A program made the position numbers and the translations under genes. Source: an uncultured Stenotrophomonas sp. (GTDB lineage: Bacteria; Pseudomonadota; Gammaproteobacteria; Xanthomonadales; Xanthomonadaceae). From it: DNA of 64,000 nt. The notes under the pieces were generated by a model. The model saw only the letters and a program-made list of their open reading frames with translations, was not told the origin of the DNA and did not search any database. The stretch lies in contig CAJYNG010000009.1 in assembly GCA_913775725.1 (NCBI GenBank), positions 62,001-126,000 of the forward strand, written 5' to 3'. Below are positions 34,485 through 42,575 of this stretch, piece by piece (within the stretch, counting starts at the first letter, position 1; every line of letters begins with the position of its first letter).

Positions 34485-35747
34485 TCAGGGATGCGCGTTG
34501 CGCTGCAGGTAGCGGTCGCGCAGTTCGGTCTGTCGCGAGCGCATCGGCATCGCACGGCCGCCCAGCCAGACCTGTTCGGCGTAGTGCGCCACGTCCAGCG
34601 GGTCACCCTCCCACAGCACCAGGTCGGCACGTTTGCCGGGCTCGATACTGCCGATCTGGTCGGCCACGCCGAAGGCCTGCGCCGGCACCCGGGTCAGGCC
34701 CGCCAGGCCGTCGGCCCAGGGCAGGCCATTGGCCACGGCATTGCCCGCCAGCTGGCGCATCTTGCGTGCGTTGTGGCTGGCATCACCCCGCTGCACGAAG
34801 GAAACCGCCACGCCTGCGCGCTGCAGTCTTGCCGCGTTTTCCAGGGTGGCGCCGATCTGGTCGAAAGTGGCCGGCAGGTTGGCCAGCACATCGACGAACA
34901 CCGGCACGTGGGCGGCGGCCAGCTCCGGCGCGACCTGCCAGGCTTCGCTGGCACCGGCGATGGCGATCTTCACCTTCTCGCGGGCGGCCCAGCGCAGCAG
35001 CTGGCGGATATCCGATGCGCGGTCCACCTCCACCACGACGCGGCCCTGGCCGGCCAGATAGCGGCTGAGCGTGCGACGCCCGGCCGGGGTCAGCAGCGCG
35101 TGCGGAGAATCCGCCGCAACCTGGCCGCGTGCTTCGTCCACCATCTGCTGCAGCAGCATCCACTGCGCGGCACGCGAATGACCGGTCAGTTCGGAAGCGG
35201 CTGCGCCGATGCGCAGGAACAGCGCGCGCGGGCCAAGCGGGTCGACGCTGCCGTCCAGGCGCATCACGCCGCCCTGGCCGGCCACGAAGCCGCCGCCGGT
35301 GGCCGCACCCAGTGCAGTGAAGCCGATGCCTTCCAGCCGCGTCACCGGAATCAGCACTGACGCCGGGTTGTAGGCCAGGGTGACGTCGAACTCGGGGCGC
35401 AACGGTTGTTCGCCGATCTTCAGGGTGCTGTCGACCGTGCTCGCTTCACCGGAAACCTCTTCGATGCCGATCTCGTTGATACCCCCGAACAGCGCCGGCG
35501 TCAGTGGGCGGCCTTCGGCCTCGATCACGCTGGCCCCGGCCGGCGCGGACAGGCCGGGGCCGACCGCTCGGATGATCCCGCCCTGCACCAGTACATCGGC
35601 GTTCTGCAGGCTGCCGCGCGCGCTGGCGGTATGTACGGTGGCGTTGCGCACCAGCAGGTCCTGCGCCGATGCCGTGGTTGCCAGCAACAGCAATGCCACC
35701 ACGGTAGCGCCGGGCCATGCCCGGCGACGCTTGTTCAACGCGCCCAT
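34485..35747 (-). CDS. Exported amidohydrolase-family paralog lacking the metal HxH motif
   Basis: 420 residues with a signal peptide (MGALNKRRRAWPGATVVALLLLATTASAQ) and an amidohydrolase/imidazolonepropionase-type TIM barrel. Where the family carries the metal HxH after the first strand (GLIDVHSHLG in the upstream neighbour), this protein has LFGGINEIGI: both histidines are gone. The C-terminal GSIEPGKRADLVLWEGDPL is conserved. A non-hydrolytic or regulatory role, or a complex with the upstream paralog, is likely. The start codon overlaps the upstream stop (ATGA). A SMAG-like palindrome lies in its signal-peptide coding region. Confidence 0.85.
   Translation of the reverse strand: MGALNKRRRAWPGATVVALLLLATTASAQDLLVRNATVHTASARGSLQNADVLVQGGIIRAVGPGLSAPAGASVIEAEGRPLTPALFGGINEIGIEEVSGEASTVDSTLKIGEQPLRPEFDVTLAYNPASVLIPVTRLEGIGFTALGAATGGGFVAGQGGVMRLDGSVDPLGPRALFLRIGAAASELTGHSRAAQWMLLQQMVDEARGQVAADSPHALLTPAGRRTLSRYLAGQGRVVVEVDRASDIRQLLRWAAREKVKIAIAGASEAWQVAPELAAAHVPVFVDVLANLPATFDQIGATLENAARLQRAGVAVSFVQRGDASHNARKMRQLAGNAVANGLPWADGLAGLTRVPAQAFGVADQIGSIEPGKRADLVLWEGDPLDVAHYAEQVWLGGRAMPMRSRQTELRDRYLQRNAHP
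35704..35728 (+). repeat. SMAG-like palindrome inside a coding region
   Basis: GTAG plus stem CGCCGGGC/GCCCGGCG around CAT, the same layout as intergenic SMAG units. It is read through in frame on the minus strand as RRRAWPGAT in the signal peptide of the 34485-35747 gene. Confidence 0.65.
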
Positions 35748-37156
35748 CAGTGCACCTCCTGGCCAAGCTGGAAATCGGAACGTGGTGTCGCCGCCGGCGC
35801 ACTGCGGTCGTACAGGCGGCGGCCGTCGATGAAGACCTGCTCGGCCAGCGCATACGAACTGAAGGGATTGCCGTTCCACACCACCACATCGGCCATCTTG
35901 CCGGCCTCCAGGGTGCCGGTCTGGCCTTCAATGCCCAGCGCCTTGGCAGCGTTGGCGGTCATCCAGGTGATGGCGTGTTCGGGGGTGATCTCCGGCATGT
36001 GCGCGCGGCGCGCGGACGCCATTACCTTGGCCGCTTCCTGATTCAGGCGCTGGATGCCCTCGGGCGAATCGGAGTGGACGATGGCACAGCTGTTCTTCGG
36101 CCGGTCGACCAACGCGATGTTCTCCGGAATGCCATCGAAGGCTTCCATCTTGAAGCCCCACCAGTCGGCCCACAGCGCGCCGCAGACGCCATCGGCGGCC
36201 AGCCGGTCGGCCAGCTTGTAGGCCTCCACGCCGTGGTGGAAGGCGGCCACCTTGAAGCCGAATTCCTTGGCCAGGTCGAGCATGGTGGCCATCTCGTCGG
36301 CGCGGTAGCAGTGGATGTGCACGCGGATGTCGCCTTCGATGGCGCCGGCCAGCGTGTCCAGCTTGAGATCGCGCTTGCCGCCGGCATCTCCGGCGCTGTC
36401 GCCCTTGTCGCTGCCGAACCAGCCCTTGCGCTTGGCCGGCTTGGGCTTGTTCTTGGCGATGTAGTCGGCGGCATCGATGAAGGCAGCGCGGTAGCCGGCC
36501 ACATTGCCCATCCGCGTGGCCGGGGTCACGCCCTTGCCTTCGCCGTAGACCCGTTTCGGGTTCTCGCCGCAGGCCATTTTCAGCCCCCACGGTGCGCCGG
36601 GAAACTTCATCGCCTGGTAGGTGATGGCCGGTACGTTCTTCAGGGTCACGCCGCGGCCGCCGACCAGGTTGGCCGAGCCGGGCAGCACCTGCATGCTGGT
36701 CACGCCGCCGGCCAGCGCGGTGGCGAAGCCCGGGTCCTGCGGCCACACCGAGTGCTCGGCCCAGACGTTGGCCGTGACCGGCGCGGTCATCTCGTTGCCG
36801 TCGCTGTGCGCACCGACGCCCGGGCTGGGGTAGACGCCCAGGTGCGAGTGCACGTCGATCAGGCCCGGGGTGACCCACTTGCCCTGCGCATCGATGCGGG
36901 TGACACCGGCGTCGGCCTGCAGCCGGGGGCCCACGGCCACGATGCGGCCGTCGCGCAGCAGCACGTCGGCATTGTCCAGGCGCTGGCCGGTGCCGGTCAG
37001 CACGGTGGCGTTCTGGATCAGCACCGGCGCATCGGGATGGGCCTGGTAGGTGCTGGGGTACGGGTCGGCGACAAAGCGCGAGGCCCCCACCGCCGGCGCC
37101 GTGCTCACTGAAAGCAGGGCCAGTGCCACCCCGGCGCGCAACAACCTCGATGCCAT
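35747..37156 (-). CDS. Exported amidohydrolase, imidazolonepropionase-like
   Basis: 469 residues with a signal peptide (ends near VGASR) and an amidohydrolase fold keeping DVHSHLG (HxH metal pair), a second HIH motif in IRVHIHCYRADEM, and the conserved C-terminal GTLEAGKMADVVVWNGNPF. It is expected to hydrolyse a C-N bond in the periplasm, perhaps of peptides or cyclic amides; the substrate is unknown. ATG at 37156 has GAGGGGAA upstream. It forms an operon with the metal-less paralog (ATGA overlap) and the isomerase-like gene. It is divergent from the autotransporter protease; the G13 tract lies between. Confidence 0.87.
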   Translation of the reverse strand: MASRLLRAGVALALLSVSTAPAVGASRFVADPYPSTYQAHPDAPVLIQNATVLTGTGQRLDNADVLLRDGRIVAVGPRLQADAGVTRIDAQGKWVTPGLIDVHSHLGVYPSPGVGAHSDGNEMTAPVTANVWAEHSVWPQDPGFATALAGGVTSMQVLPGSANLVGGRGVTLKNVPAITYQAMKFPGAPWGLKMACGENPKRVYGEGKGVTPATRMGNVAGYRAAFIDAADYIAKNKPKPAKRKGWFGSDKGDSAGDAGGKRDLKLDTLAGAIEGDIRVHIHCYRADEMATMLDLAKEFGFKVAAFHHGVEAYKLADRLAADGVCGALWADWWGFKMEAFDGIPENIALVDRPKNSCAIVHSDSPEGIQRLNQEAAKVMASARRAHMPEITPEHAITWMTANAAKALGIEGQTGTLEAGKMADVVVWNGNPFSSYALAEQVFIDGRRLYDRSAPAATPRSDFQLGQEVH

Positions 37157-37248
37157 GCAAGTTCCCCTCACCCGAAACATGAATCCACCGACGCTAGCCG
37201 GGGCCGATGCGGCTTGCCAAGTGACCTTGGGCAGGGGAGGGGAGTCGA

Positions 37249-37261
37249 GGGGGGGGGGGGG
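37249..37261 (+). promoter_or_regulatory. G13 homopolymer tract in a divergent promoter region
   Basis: A run of 13 G (minus strand C13) lies in the 257 bp space between the amidohydrolase and autotransporter start codons, about 150 bp before the autotransporter ATG and 93 bp before the amidohydrolase ATG. An AT-rich stretch (37262-37310, including TATTAA) follows and looks like promoter sequence. G/C runs of this length slip during replication, so the tract is a candidate phase-variation switch. The rest of the gap holds no gene. Confidence 0.65.
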
Positions 37262-37413
37262 TAGGAATTTTCTGATAGAGGATTTGTGAAGGAAATATTA
37301 ACGTTGGATGAAGCGAGGGCTGATTGCGTCTTGCACTGACCTGCATCACCCGCTCTCGCACGTACTCCAAGAGCGAGCCAGCCCGACTTTTCATGGAATC
37401 GAGGACGCAACCG

Positions 37414-40400
37414 ATGACTGCTGCAAAGCCCTGCCGTTCGACCGTTTCGCGCCGTTCCTTCCTCCCTTCGCCGCTGGCTTCGGCCATTGTCGGTTCGTTG
37501 CTGGCGGCTACCGCGCTGCCGGTCCTGGCCCAGGACAGCGACGATGTCCTGGCCCGTTACCAGTTGCAGCGCAGTCTGCAATCGGCGTTCGCCGCCCCAG
37601 GCGGAGTGGCGGCCACCGCTCCCGCGATGATCGCTCCCGCGGTAGCGATCCCGGTGGCGGCGCTGGCTCCCAGCGTCGGCGCTCCCGCGGAGCCGGTCAT
37701 GGGCAAGCCCGGTGATGCGGCGAGCTGGCGTACCAGTGAATTCAACCTCGACTGGGGCCTGGCTGCGATCAATGCCGACGCGGCCTACGCGCGCGGGCTG
37801 ACCGGTGCCGGCATCCGCCTGGGTGTGTTCGACAGTGGCACGGGTCTGGACCATCCGGAATTCGCCGGCAAGGACAATCGCAGCATCCGCATCGGCGACC
37901 TGATGGCCGATGGCACGCGCTGCACCAACACCAGCGTGGTGCGCGGCCCGGCGGCCTGTTTCGCCAGTGATGGCGATGACGTCCAGATCAGCTATGTGGG
38001 CTACAACGCCAATGTGCCCGATAACATCCGGAGGGTCATCGAGTCGGGCCCCTACGTGCAGCCTGGCATCCAGTTCGAGATCCATGGCACGCACGTTGCC
38101 GGCACCATCGCGGCGAACCGGGACGGCAGCGGCATGCAGGGCGTGTCCTTTGGCTCGGACCTGACCGTTGGCCGGTTGTTCTCCGACAGCGTCCGCGAGT
38201 GGCAGCGCACCGCGACGGGCTATTCAGTGGTGACGCTGGGTGCGATCGGTCCGAAGCTCAGCGCCTTCCAGGACATGTACGACCAGATGAACGCGCAGGG
38301 CGTGCGCGCCATCAACCATAGCTGGGGCCTGGCCACAGAACCGTCGACTGCCGCGGACATGGACGAGATCTACAACGATCCCGATGATCGCCAGTACCTG
38401 AGCACCTTTGCCGACGGTTCGCGTGCGCGCGGGATGATCCAGGTATGGGCGGCAGGCAACACCAATTCGGTCATTCCCACGCCTGCGCAGAGCCCCATTG
38501 CCGGCATGTACGCCACCCTGCCGCGCGCCTTCGCCGACATCGAGCCGTACTGGTTGAGCGTGGTCAACGTTGGGACCGACCTGACGCTGAGCAATCGGTC
38601 CAACAAGTGCGGCCTGAGTGCCAACTGGTGCCTTGCGGCACCGGGTTCGGACATTGTGTCGACCGCGTACGGTGATGATTCCGCCCTGTCCGGCAGCGTC
38701 GGTATCGACGCCAATGGCAACGTCAGCCTGGATATACAGCAGCGTGTGCCCACCTACGGCTACGCAATGCTGAGCGGAACGTCGATGGCCGCCCCCCACG
38801 TTACCGGCGCTCTGGGCCTGCTGTTCGAGCGCTTCCCTTATCTGGACAGCGCACAGGTGCGCGACGTGCTGCTGACCACGACGACGGATCTTGGCGCACC
38901 CGGCATCGACGACATCTACGGCTGGGGCCTGCTGAACCTGGCCAAGGCCATCGAGGGCTACGGATCGCTGCGTGTGGATACCAACGTGGTGATGAACCAG
39001 CGTGCCGGTGGCCTGAAAGTGTGGGAAGGCGATGCCTGGGATGACTGGACCAACGACATCGGCGGCCCCGGCAAGCTGACCAAGAGTGGCATCGGTTGGC
39101 TGCGGCTGAGTGGCGACAACAGCTTCAACGGTGCGCTGGTGCGCGAGGGCGTGCTGGAACTGGATGGCGTCAATACGCTCACCGGAGCGGTGGACGTGGC
39201 CGGCGGTAGCTTCCTGCTCAATGGCACGTTGAAGAACACCGCATTGAACAGCCTGGGCGGCACCAGCCATATCAACGCCCACGGTGTGCTGGATGGTTCC
39301 GACCTGACCGTCAACGGCGGCGTGGTGACCTTCGACGGCGTGCAGCGCGGCGCGCACACCCTGGTGGCCGAGCAGGGGGCCTTCGAGTTGAACGGCGGGT
39401 TGGAAAACAGCACGTTGACCAGTCTCGGCAACAGCCGTGTAAATGCCGGCGGCGTACTCGCAGATACCGACCTGGCCATCAACGGTGGCGTGCTGTCGTT
39501 CAACGGCATGCAGGCCGGTGGCCATACCCTCGTCGGCCCGAAGGGCACGCTGAAGGGTATCGGCCAGCTGGGCGATACCACCGTGGCCGGCATCGTCGCG
39601 CCAGGCAATTCGATCGGCACGCTGACCATCAACGGCAACTACGTGCAGACTGCCACCGGTGTGTACCAGGCCGAACTGGCGCCGGGCGGGCGCAGCGACC
39701 AGTTGCGCGTCACCGGTACCGCCACCCTGGGAGGCGCCCTGGTCGCGCTGCCGGAGGCGGGCACCTATTACCTGGGTGAACAGTTCAACGTCATCCGTGC
39801 CGACGGCGGAATCAGTGGCCAGTTCGCCACCACCGACTTCAGTGCGTTCTCACCGTTCATGAAGTTCAGCCTGGCCTACGCTGCCGGTGGCGCGCGCATT
39901 GAAGTGACCCGTGGCAATCCGCTTGCCAGTGCCGCCAGTACCGGCAATCAGCGCGCGGTCGCCACTGTGGCGGACGGACTGGCGGTCAACCAGGGCCTGC
40001 CACGCCCGCTGACCCTGCTGTTCCCGCAGCAGGTCGGCGCTGCACTGGATGGCCTCAGCGGCGAGCTGCATGCGGCCACGGCGATGGCCCTGGTCGAGGG
40101 CAGCCGCTACGTGCGTGACGCCGCCCTGTCGCGTCGCGTCGGTACCCGCGCTCCAGGCGCAGACGGCGACGCCGCTACGGGCGTGTGGGTCCAGGCCATC
40201 GGTGGCAGCACCACGCTTGACGGCAATGGCAACACCGCACGCACCGAGGCCAACAGCACTGGCCTGCTGGTGGGCGTGGACCGTGAGATCAACGGCTGGC
40301 AGGTGGGCGTGCTGGCCGGTACTGGCCGTACCGATGCCAAGCAGCAGGAAGGGCGTCGTGCGCGTGCCAAGGTGGACAACACGCATCTGGGTGCCTACGC

Positions 40401-41007
40401 CAGCCACGACTGGGGCGCCTTCGGCCTGCGTGGTGGCCTGGCCTGGAGCGAGCATGAGGTGAAGAGCACCCGCGAGCTGGGCTTCTCCGGCTACAGCGAC
40501 ACGCTGGTGGCCCGCTACGACGGTCGTACCCGCCAGGCGTTCATCGAGGCGAGCTACCGCTTCGGCGGTCGCGAGGCGGGGCTGGAGCCTTACCTGCAGC
40601 TCGCACGTGTGGAAGTGGACATGAAGCGCATCAACGAACGCGGCGGCGCTGCTGCACTGCGGGGCGAAGTGAACGATCTGCGCACCACGACGGCAACGGC
40701 TGGCCTGCGTTTCGACAAGGGGTTGAAGGCTTCGTTCCAGCAGGACAGCTGGCTGCATCTGCGCGGCGGCGTGGGGTACCGCCACGCCAGCGGCGATCGC
40801 GACCCGACGGCCCGCTTCGCCTTCGCCACGGGCAGCGACAGCTTCGTGGTCAGCGGTGCCCCGGTTGCTGACCGAACGGTGGTAGCCGAACTCGGCCTGT
40901 CGGCATGGTTGACCGCACGCCAGCAGCTGGAGCTGGGGTACAGCGGCCAGTATGGCGACGAAAGCCGCGACCACAGTGCGAACCTGCGCTGGTCGGTACG
41001 TTTCTGA
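37414..41007 (+). CDS. Autotransporter subtilisin-like serine protease
   Basis: 1197 residues. Order: signal peptide (about residues 1-40, ends VLAQ), S8 peptidase domain with triad D140 (GVFDSGTG), H224 (HGTHVAGTI) and S457 (GTSMAAPH), a repeat-rich passenger (about 560-760, units like LTVNGGVVTFDGVQRGAHTL and LAINGGVLSFNGMQAGGHTL), a linker (GTLTINGNYVQ, the PATR-like element), and a C-terminal autotransporter beta-barrel (about 930-1197) ending in aromatic RWSVRF. It is secreted by type V and probably displays or releases protease. ATG at 37414 with GAGG upstream is preferred over ATG 37393. A strong terminator follows. Confidence 0.92.
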   Translation: MTAAKPCRSTVSRRSFLPSPLASAIVGSLLAATALPVLAQDSDDVLARYQLQRSLQSAFAAPGGVAATAPAMIAPAVAIPVAALAPSVGAPAEPVMGKPGDAASWRTSEFNLDWGLAAINADAAYARGLTGAGIRLGVFDSGTGLDHPEFAGKDNRSIRIGDLMADGTRCTNTSVVRGPAACFASDGDDVQISYVGYNANVPDNIRRVIESGPYVQPGIQFEIHGTHVAGTIAANRDGSGMQGVSFGSDLTVGRLFSDSVREWQRTATGYSVVTLGAIGPKLSAFQDMYDQMNAQGVRAINHSWGLATEPSTAADMDEIYNDPDDRQYLSTFADGSRARGMIQVWAAGNTNSVIPTPAQSPIAGMYATLPRAFADIEPYWLSVVNVGTDLTLSNRSNKCGLSANWCLAAPGSDIVSTAYGDDSALSGSVGIDANGNVSLDIQQRVPTYGYAMLSGTSMAAPHVTGALGLLFERFPYLDSAQVRDVLLTTTTDLGAPGIDDIYGWGLLNLAKAIEGYGSLRVDTNVVMNQRAGGLKVWEGDAWDDWTNDIGGPGKLTKSGIGWLRLSGDNSFNGALVREGVLELDGVNTLTGAVDVAGGSFLLNGTLKNTALNSLGGTSHINAHGVLDGSDLTVNGGVVTFDGVQRGAHTLVAEQGAFELNGGLENSTLTSLGNSRVNAGGVLADTDLAINGGVLSFNGMQAGGHTLVGPKGTLKGIGQLGDTTVAGIVAPGNSIGTLTINGNYVQTATGVYQAELAPGGRSDQLRVTGTATLGGALVALPEAGTYYLGEQFNVIRADGGISGQFATTDFSAFSPFMKFSLAYAAGGARIEVTRGNPLASAASTGNQRAVATVADGLAVNQGLPRPLTLLFPQQVGAALDGLSGELHAATAMALVEGSRYVRDAALSRRVGTRAPGADGDAATGVWVQAIGGSTTLDGNGNTARTEANSTGLLVGVDREINGWQVGVLAGTGRTDAKQQEGRRARAKVDNTHLGAYASHDWGAFGLRGGLAWSEHEVKSTRELGFSGYSDTLVARYDGRTRQAFIEASYRFGGREAGLEPYLQLARVEVDMKRINERGGAAALRGEVNDLRTTTATAGLRFDKGLKASFQQDSWLHLRGGVGYRHASGDRDPTARFAFATGSDSFVVSGAPVADRTVVAELGLSAWLTARQQLELGYSGQYGDESRDHSANLRWSVRF

Positions 41008-41039
41008 TCCCTTGGCTTCCCGGGCATCGGGAAAACCCG

Positions 41040-41070
41040 GGAGGGCGGCCGCAGGGCCGCCCTCCTTCGT
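41040..41070 (+). terminator. Terminator of the autotransporter gene
   Basis: Perfect 11 bp stem GGAGGGCGGCC/GGCCGCCCTCC with a GCAG loop and tail TTCGTT, 30 bp after the autotransporter stop codon. Confidence 0.75.
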
Positions 41071-41138
41071 TGCCGGCCCAGGTGTGGGTTGGCCTGCGCA
41101 GGCCTACAATGGCCGCCCCCCGCCGTACCGGACCGCCC

Positions 41139-41915
41139 ATGAAGAGCAAGCAGGAAATCGTCGACAACTGGCTGCCGCGCTACACCGGCGTGCCCCTGGA
41201 CCAGTTCGGCCAGCACATCCTGCTGACCAACTTCGGGGGCTACCTGCACACCTTTTCCGAACTGACCGGTGCCCCCGTCATCGGCCTGGACCGGCCGATG
41301 GCCAGTGCCACCATCGATGGCATCACCATGATCAACTTCGGCATGGGCAGTCCCAATGCCGCGATCATCATGGACCTGCTGTCGGCGGTGATGCCCAAGG
41401 CGGTGCTGTTCCTGGGCAAGTGCGGCGGCCTGAAGCGCAAGAACCAGCTGGGCGACCTGGTACTGCCGATCGCTGCGATCCGTGGCGAAGGCACCTCGGG
41501 TGACTACCTGCCGCCGGAAGTGCCGGCGCTGCCGGCGTTCGCGCTGCAGCGGGCGGTGTCGACCATGATCCGCGACCTCGGCCACGACTACTGGACCGGT
41601 ACGGTCTACACCACCAACCGCCGGGTCTGGGAACACGACGAGGCCTTCAAGGAGCGGCTGCGGGCGATGCGCTGCATGGCCATCGACATGGAAACGGCTA
41701 CGGTGTTCGCCGCCGGCTTCGCCAACCACATTCCCAGTGGCGCGCTGCTGCTGGTCTCGGACCAGCCGATGATCCCTGACGGGGTCAAGACCGAGGCCTC
41801 CGACGCCAAGGTCAGCTCCCAGTTCGTGGAAAACCATATCCAGATCGGTATCGAGGCGCTTAAGCTTATCCGGCGCAACGGCAAGTCGGTCCGCCACCTG
41901 CGCTTCGACGAATGA
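41139..41915 (+). CDS. amn: AMP nucleosidase, short form
   Basis: 258 residues of the nucleoside phosphorylase superfamily, cleaving AMP to adenine and ribose-5-phosphate. Core motifs are GMGSPNAAIIMDLLSAVMPKAVLFLGKCGGL, VYTTNRRVWEHDEAF and AIDMETATVFAAGF. It lacks the N-terminal domain of the E. coli 484-residue enzyme, as in other Xanthomonadaceae. The chosen ATG at 41139 begins the conserved MKSKQEIVDNW. DUF924 follows 43 bp downstream, so an operon is possible. Confidence 0.9.
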   Translation: MKSKQEIVDNWLPRYTGVPLDQFGQHILLTNFGGYLHTFSELTGAPVIGLDRPMASATIDGITMINFGMGSPNAAIIMDLLSAVMPKAVLFLGKCGGLKRKNQLGDLVLPIAAIRGEGTSGDYLPPEVPALPAFALQRAVSTMIRDLGHDYWTGTVYTTNRRVWEHDEAFKERLRAMRCMAIDMETATVFAAGFANHIPSGALLLVSDQPMIPDGVKTEASDAKVSSQFVENHIQIGIEALKLIRRNGKSVRHLRFDE

Positions 41916-41958
41916 TGATGATGGCCTGGCGCGGCGCGCCGGCCCTGGGGAGTAGGTG

Positions 41959-42498
41959 ATGGACGTTGCCGCGCAAGTGGTGGATTTCTGGAAGGAAGCG
42001 GGCCCTGCGAAGTGGTTCGCCCGCGACGATGCCTTCGACGCGCAGTTCCGCGGATTGTTCCTGGATGAACATCACGCTGCGGCGTCGCGCGCGCGCGAGC
42101 ATTGGCTGGGCAGTGCCGAGGGCGCGCTGGCGCTGATGCTGCTGCTGGACCAGTTCCCGCGCAACTGCTTCCGCGGTACCGCCCACTCCTATGCCACTGA
42201 TGGCCTGGCGCGGCATTACGCCATGCGCGCCATCGAGGAAGGACTGGACCTGCAGCTGGTGCCGAAGCTGCGTGCCTTCATCTACCTGCCGTTCGAGCAC
42301 TCCGAGGATCCGCTGGACCAGGACCGTTCGGTGGCGATGTTCGATGTGCTGGGTGACAAGGAATACCTGCAGTACGCCGAACTGCACCGCGACATCATCC
42401 GCCGCTTCGGCCGTTTCCCGCATCGCAATGCCGTGCTGGGCCGCATTCCCTCGCCGGAAGAACTCGATTACCTGGCCGAAGGCGGGTTTGCCGGATAA
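41959..42498 (+). CDS. DUF924 family protein
   Basis: 179 residues of the DUF924 family (FWKEAGPAKWFARDDAFDAQFR, LLLDQFPRNCFRGTAHSYATD, FIYLPFEHSEDPLDQ), an all-helical, tetratricopeptide-like soluble protein of unknown function. The start is ATG 41959. It is convergent with the glutaredoxin fusion gene, with a GGACGGAGG-family palindrome between them. Confidence 0.85.
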   Translation: MDVAAQVVDFWKEAGPAKWFARDDAFDAQFRGLFLDEHHAAASRAREHWLGSAEGALALMLLLDQFPRNCFRGTAHSYATDGLARHYAMRAIEEGLDLQLVPKLRAFIYLPFEHSEDPLDQDRSVAMFDVLGDKEYLQYAELHRDIIRRFGRFPHRNAVLGRIPSPEELDYLAEGGFAG

Positions 42499-42499
42499 T

Positions 42500-42566
42500 A
42501 AAAAGGGGACGGAGGGGATTAAGTCGTTTTTGCCACAAACGACTTAATCCCCTCCGTCCCCTTTTT
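42500..42566. terminator. Palindrome of the GGACGGAGGGGATTAAGTCG family, copy 3
   Basis: Perfect arms (42500-42529 and 42537-42566) around a 7-nt loop, A-run on the left and T-run on the right. It starts 1 bp after the DUF924 TAA and ends 10 bp before the convergent glutaredoxin stop. Confidence 0.88.
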
Positions 42567-42575
42567 CAGTGCCGA

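Noticed and set aside
34485-37156. Long open frames on the plus strand over the amidohydrolase genes
   Set aside because: They are antisense shadows of two well-supported genes with signal peptides and start overlap.
37414-41007. Known secreted serine protease StmPr1
   Set aside because: This protein carries an autotransporter beta-barrel and passenger repeats, so it is a type V protein. I do not assign a published name.
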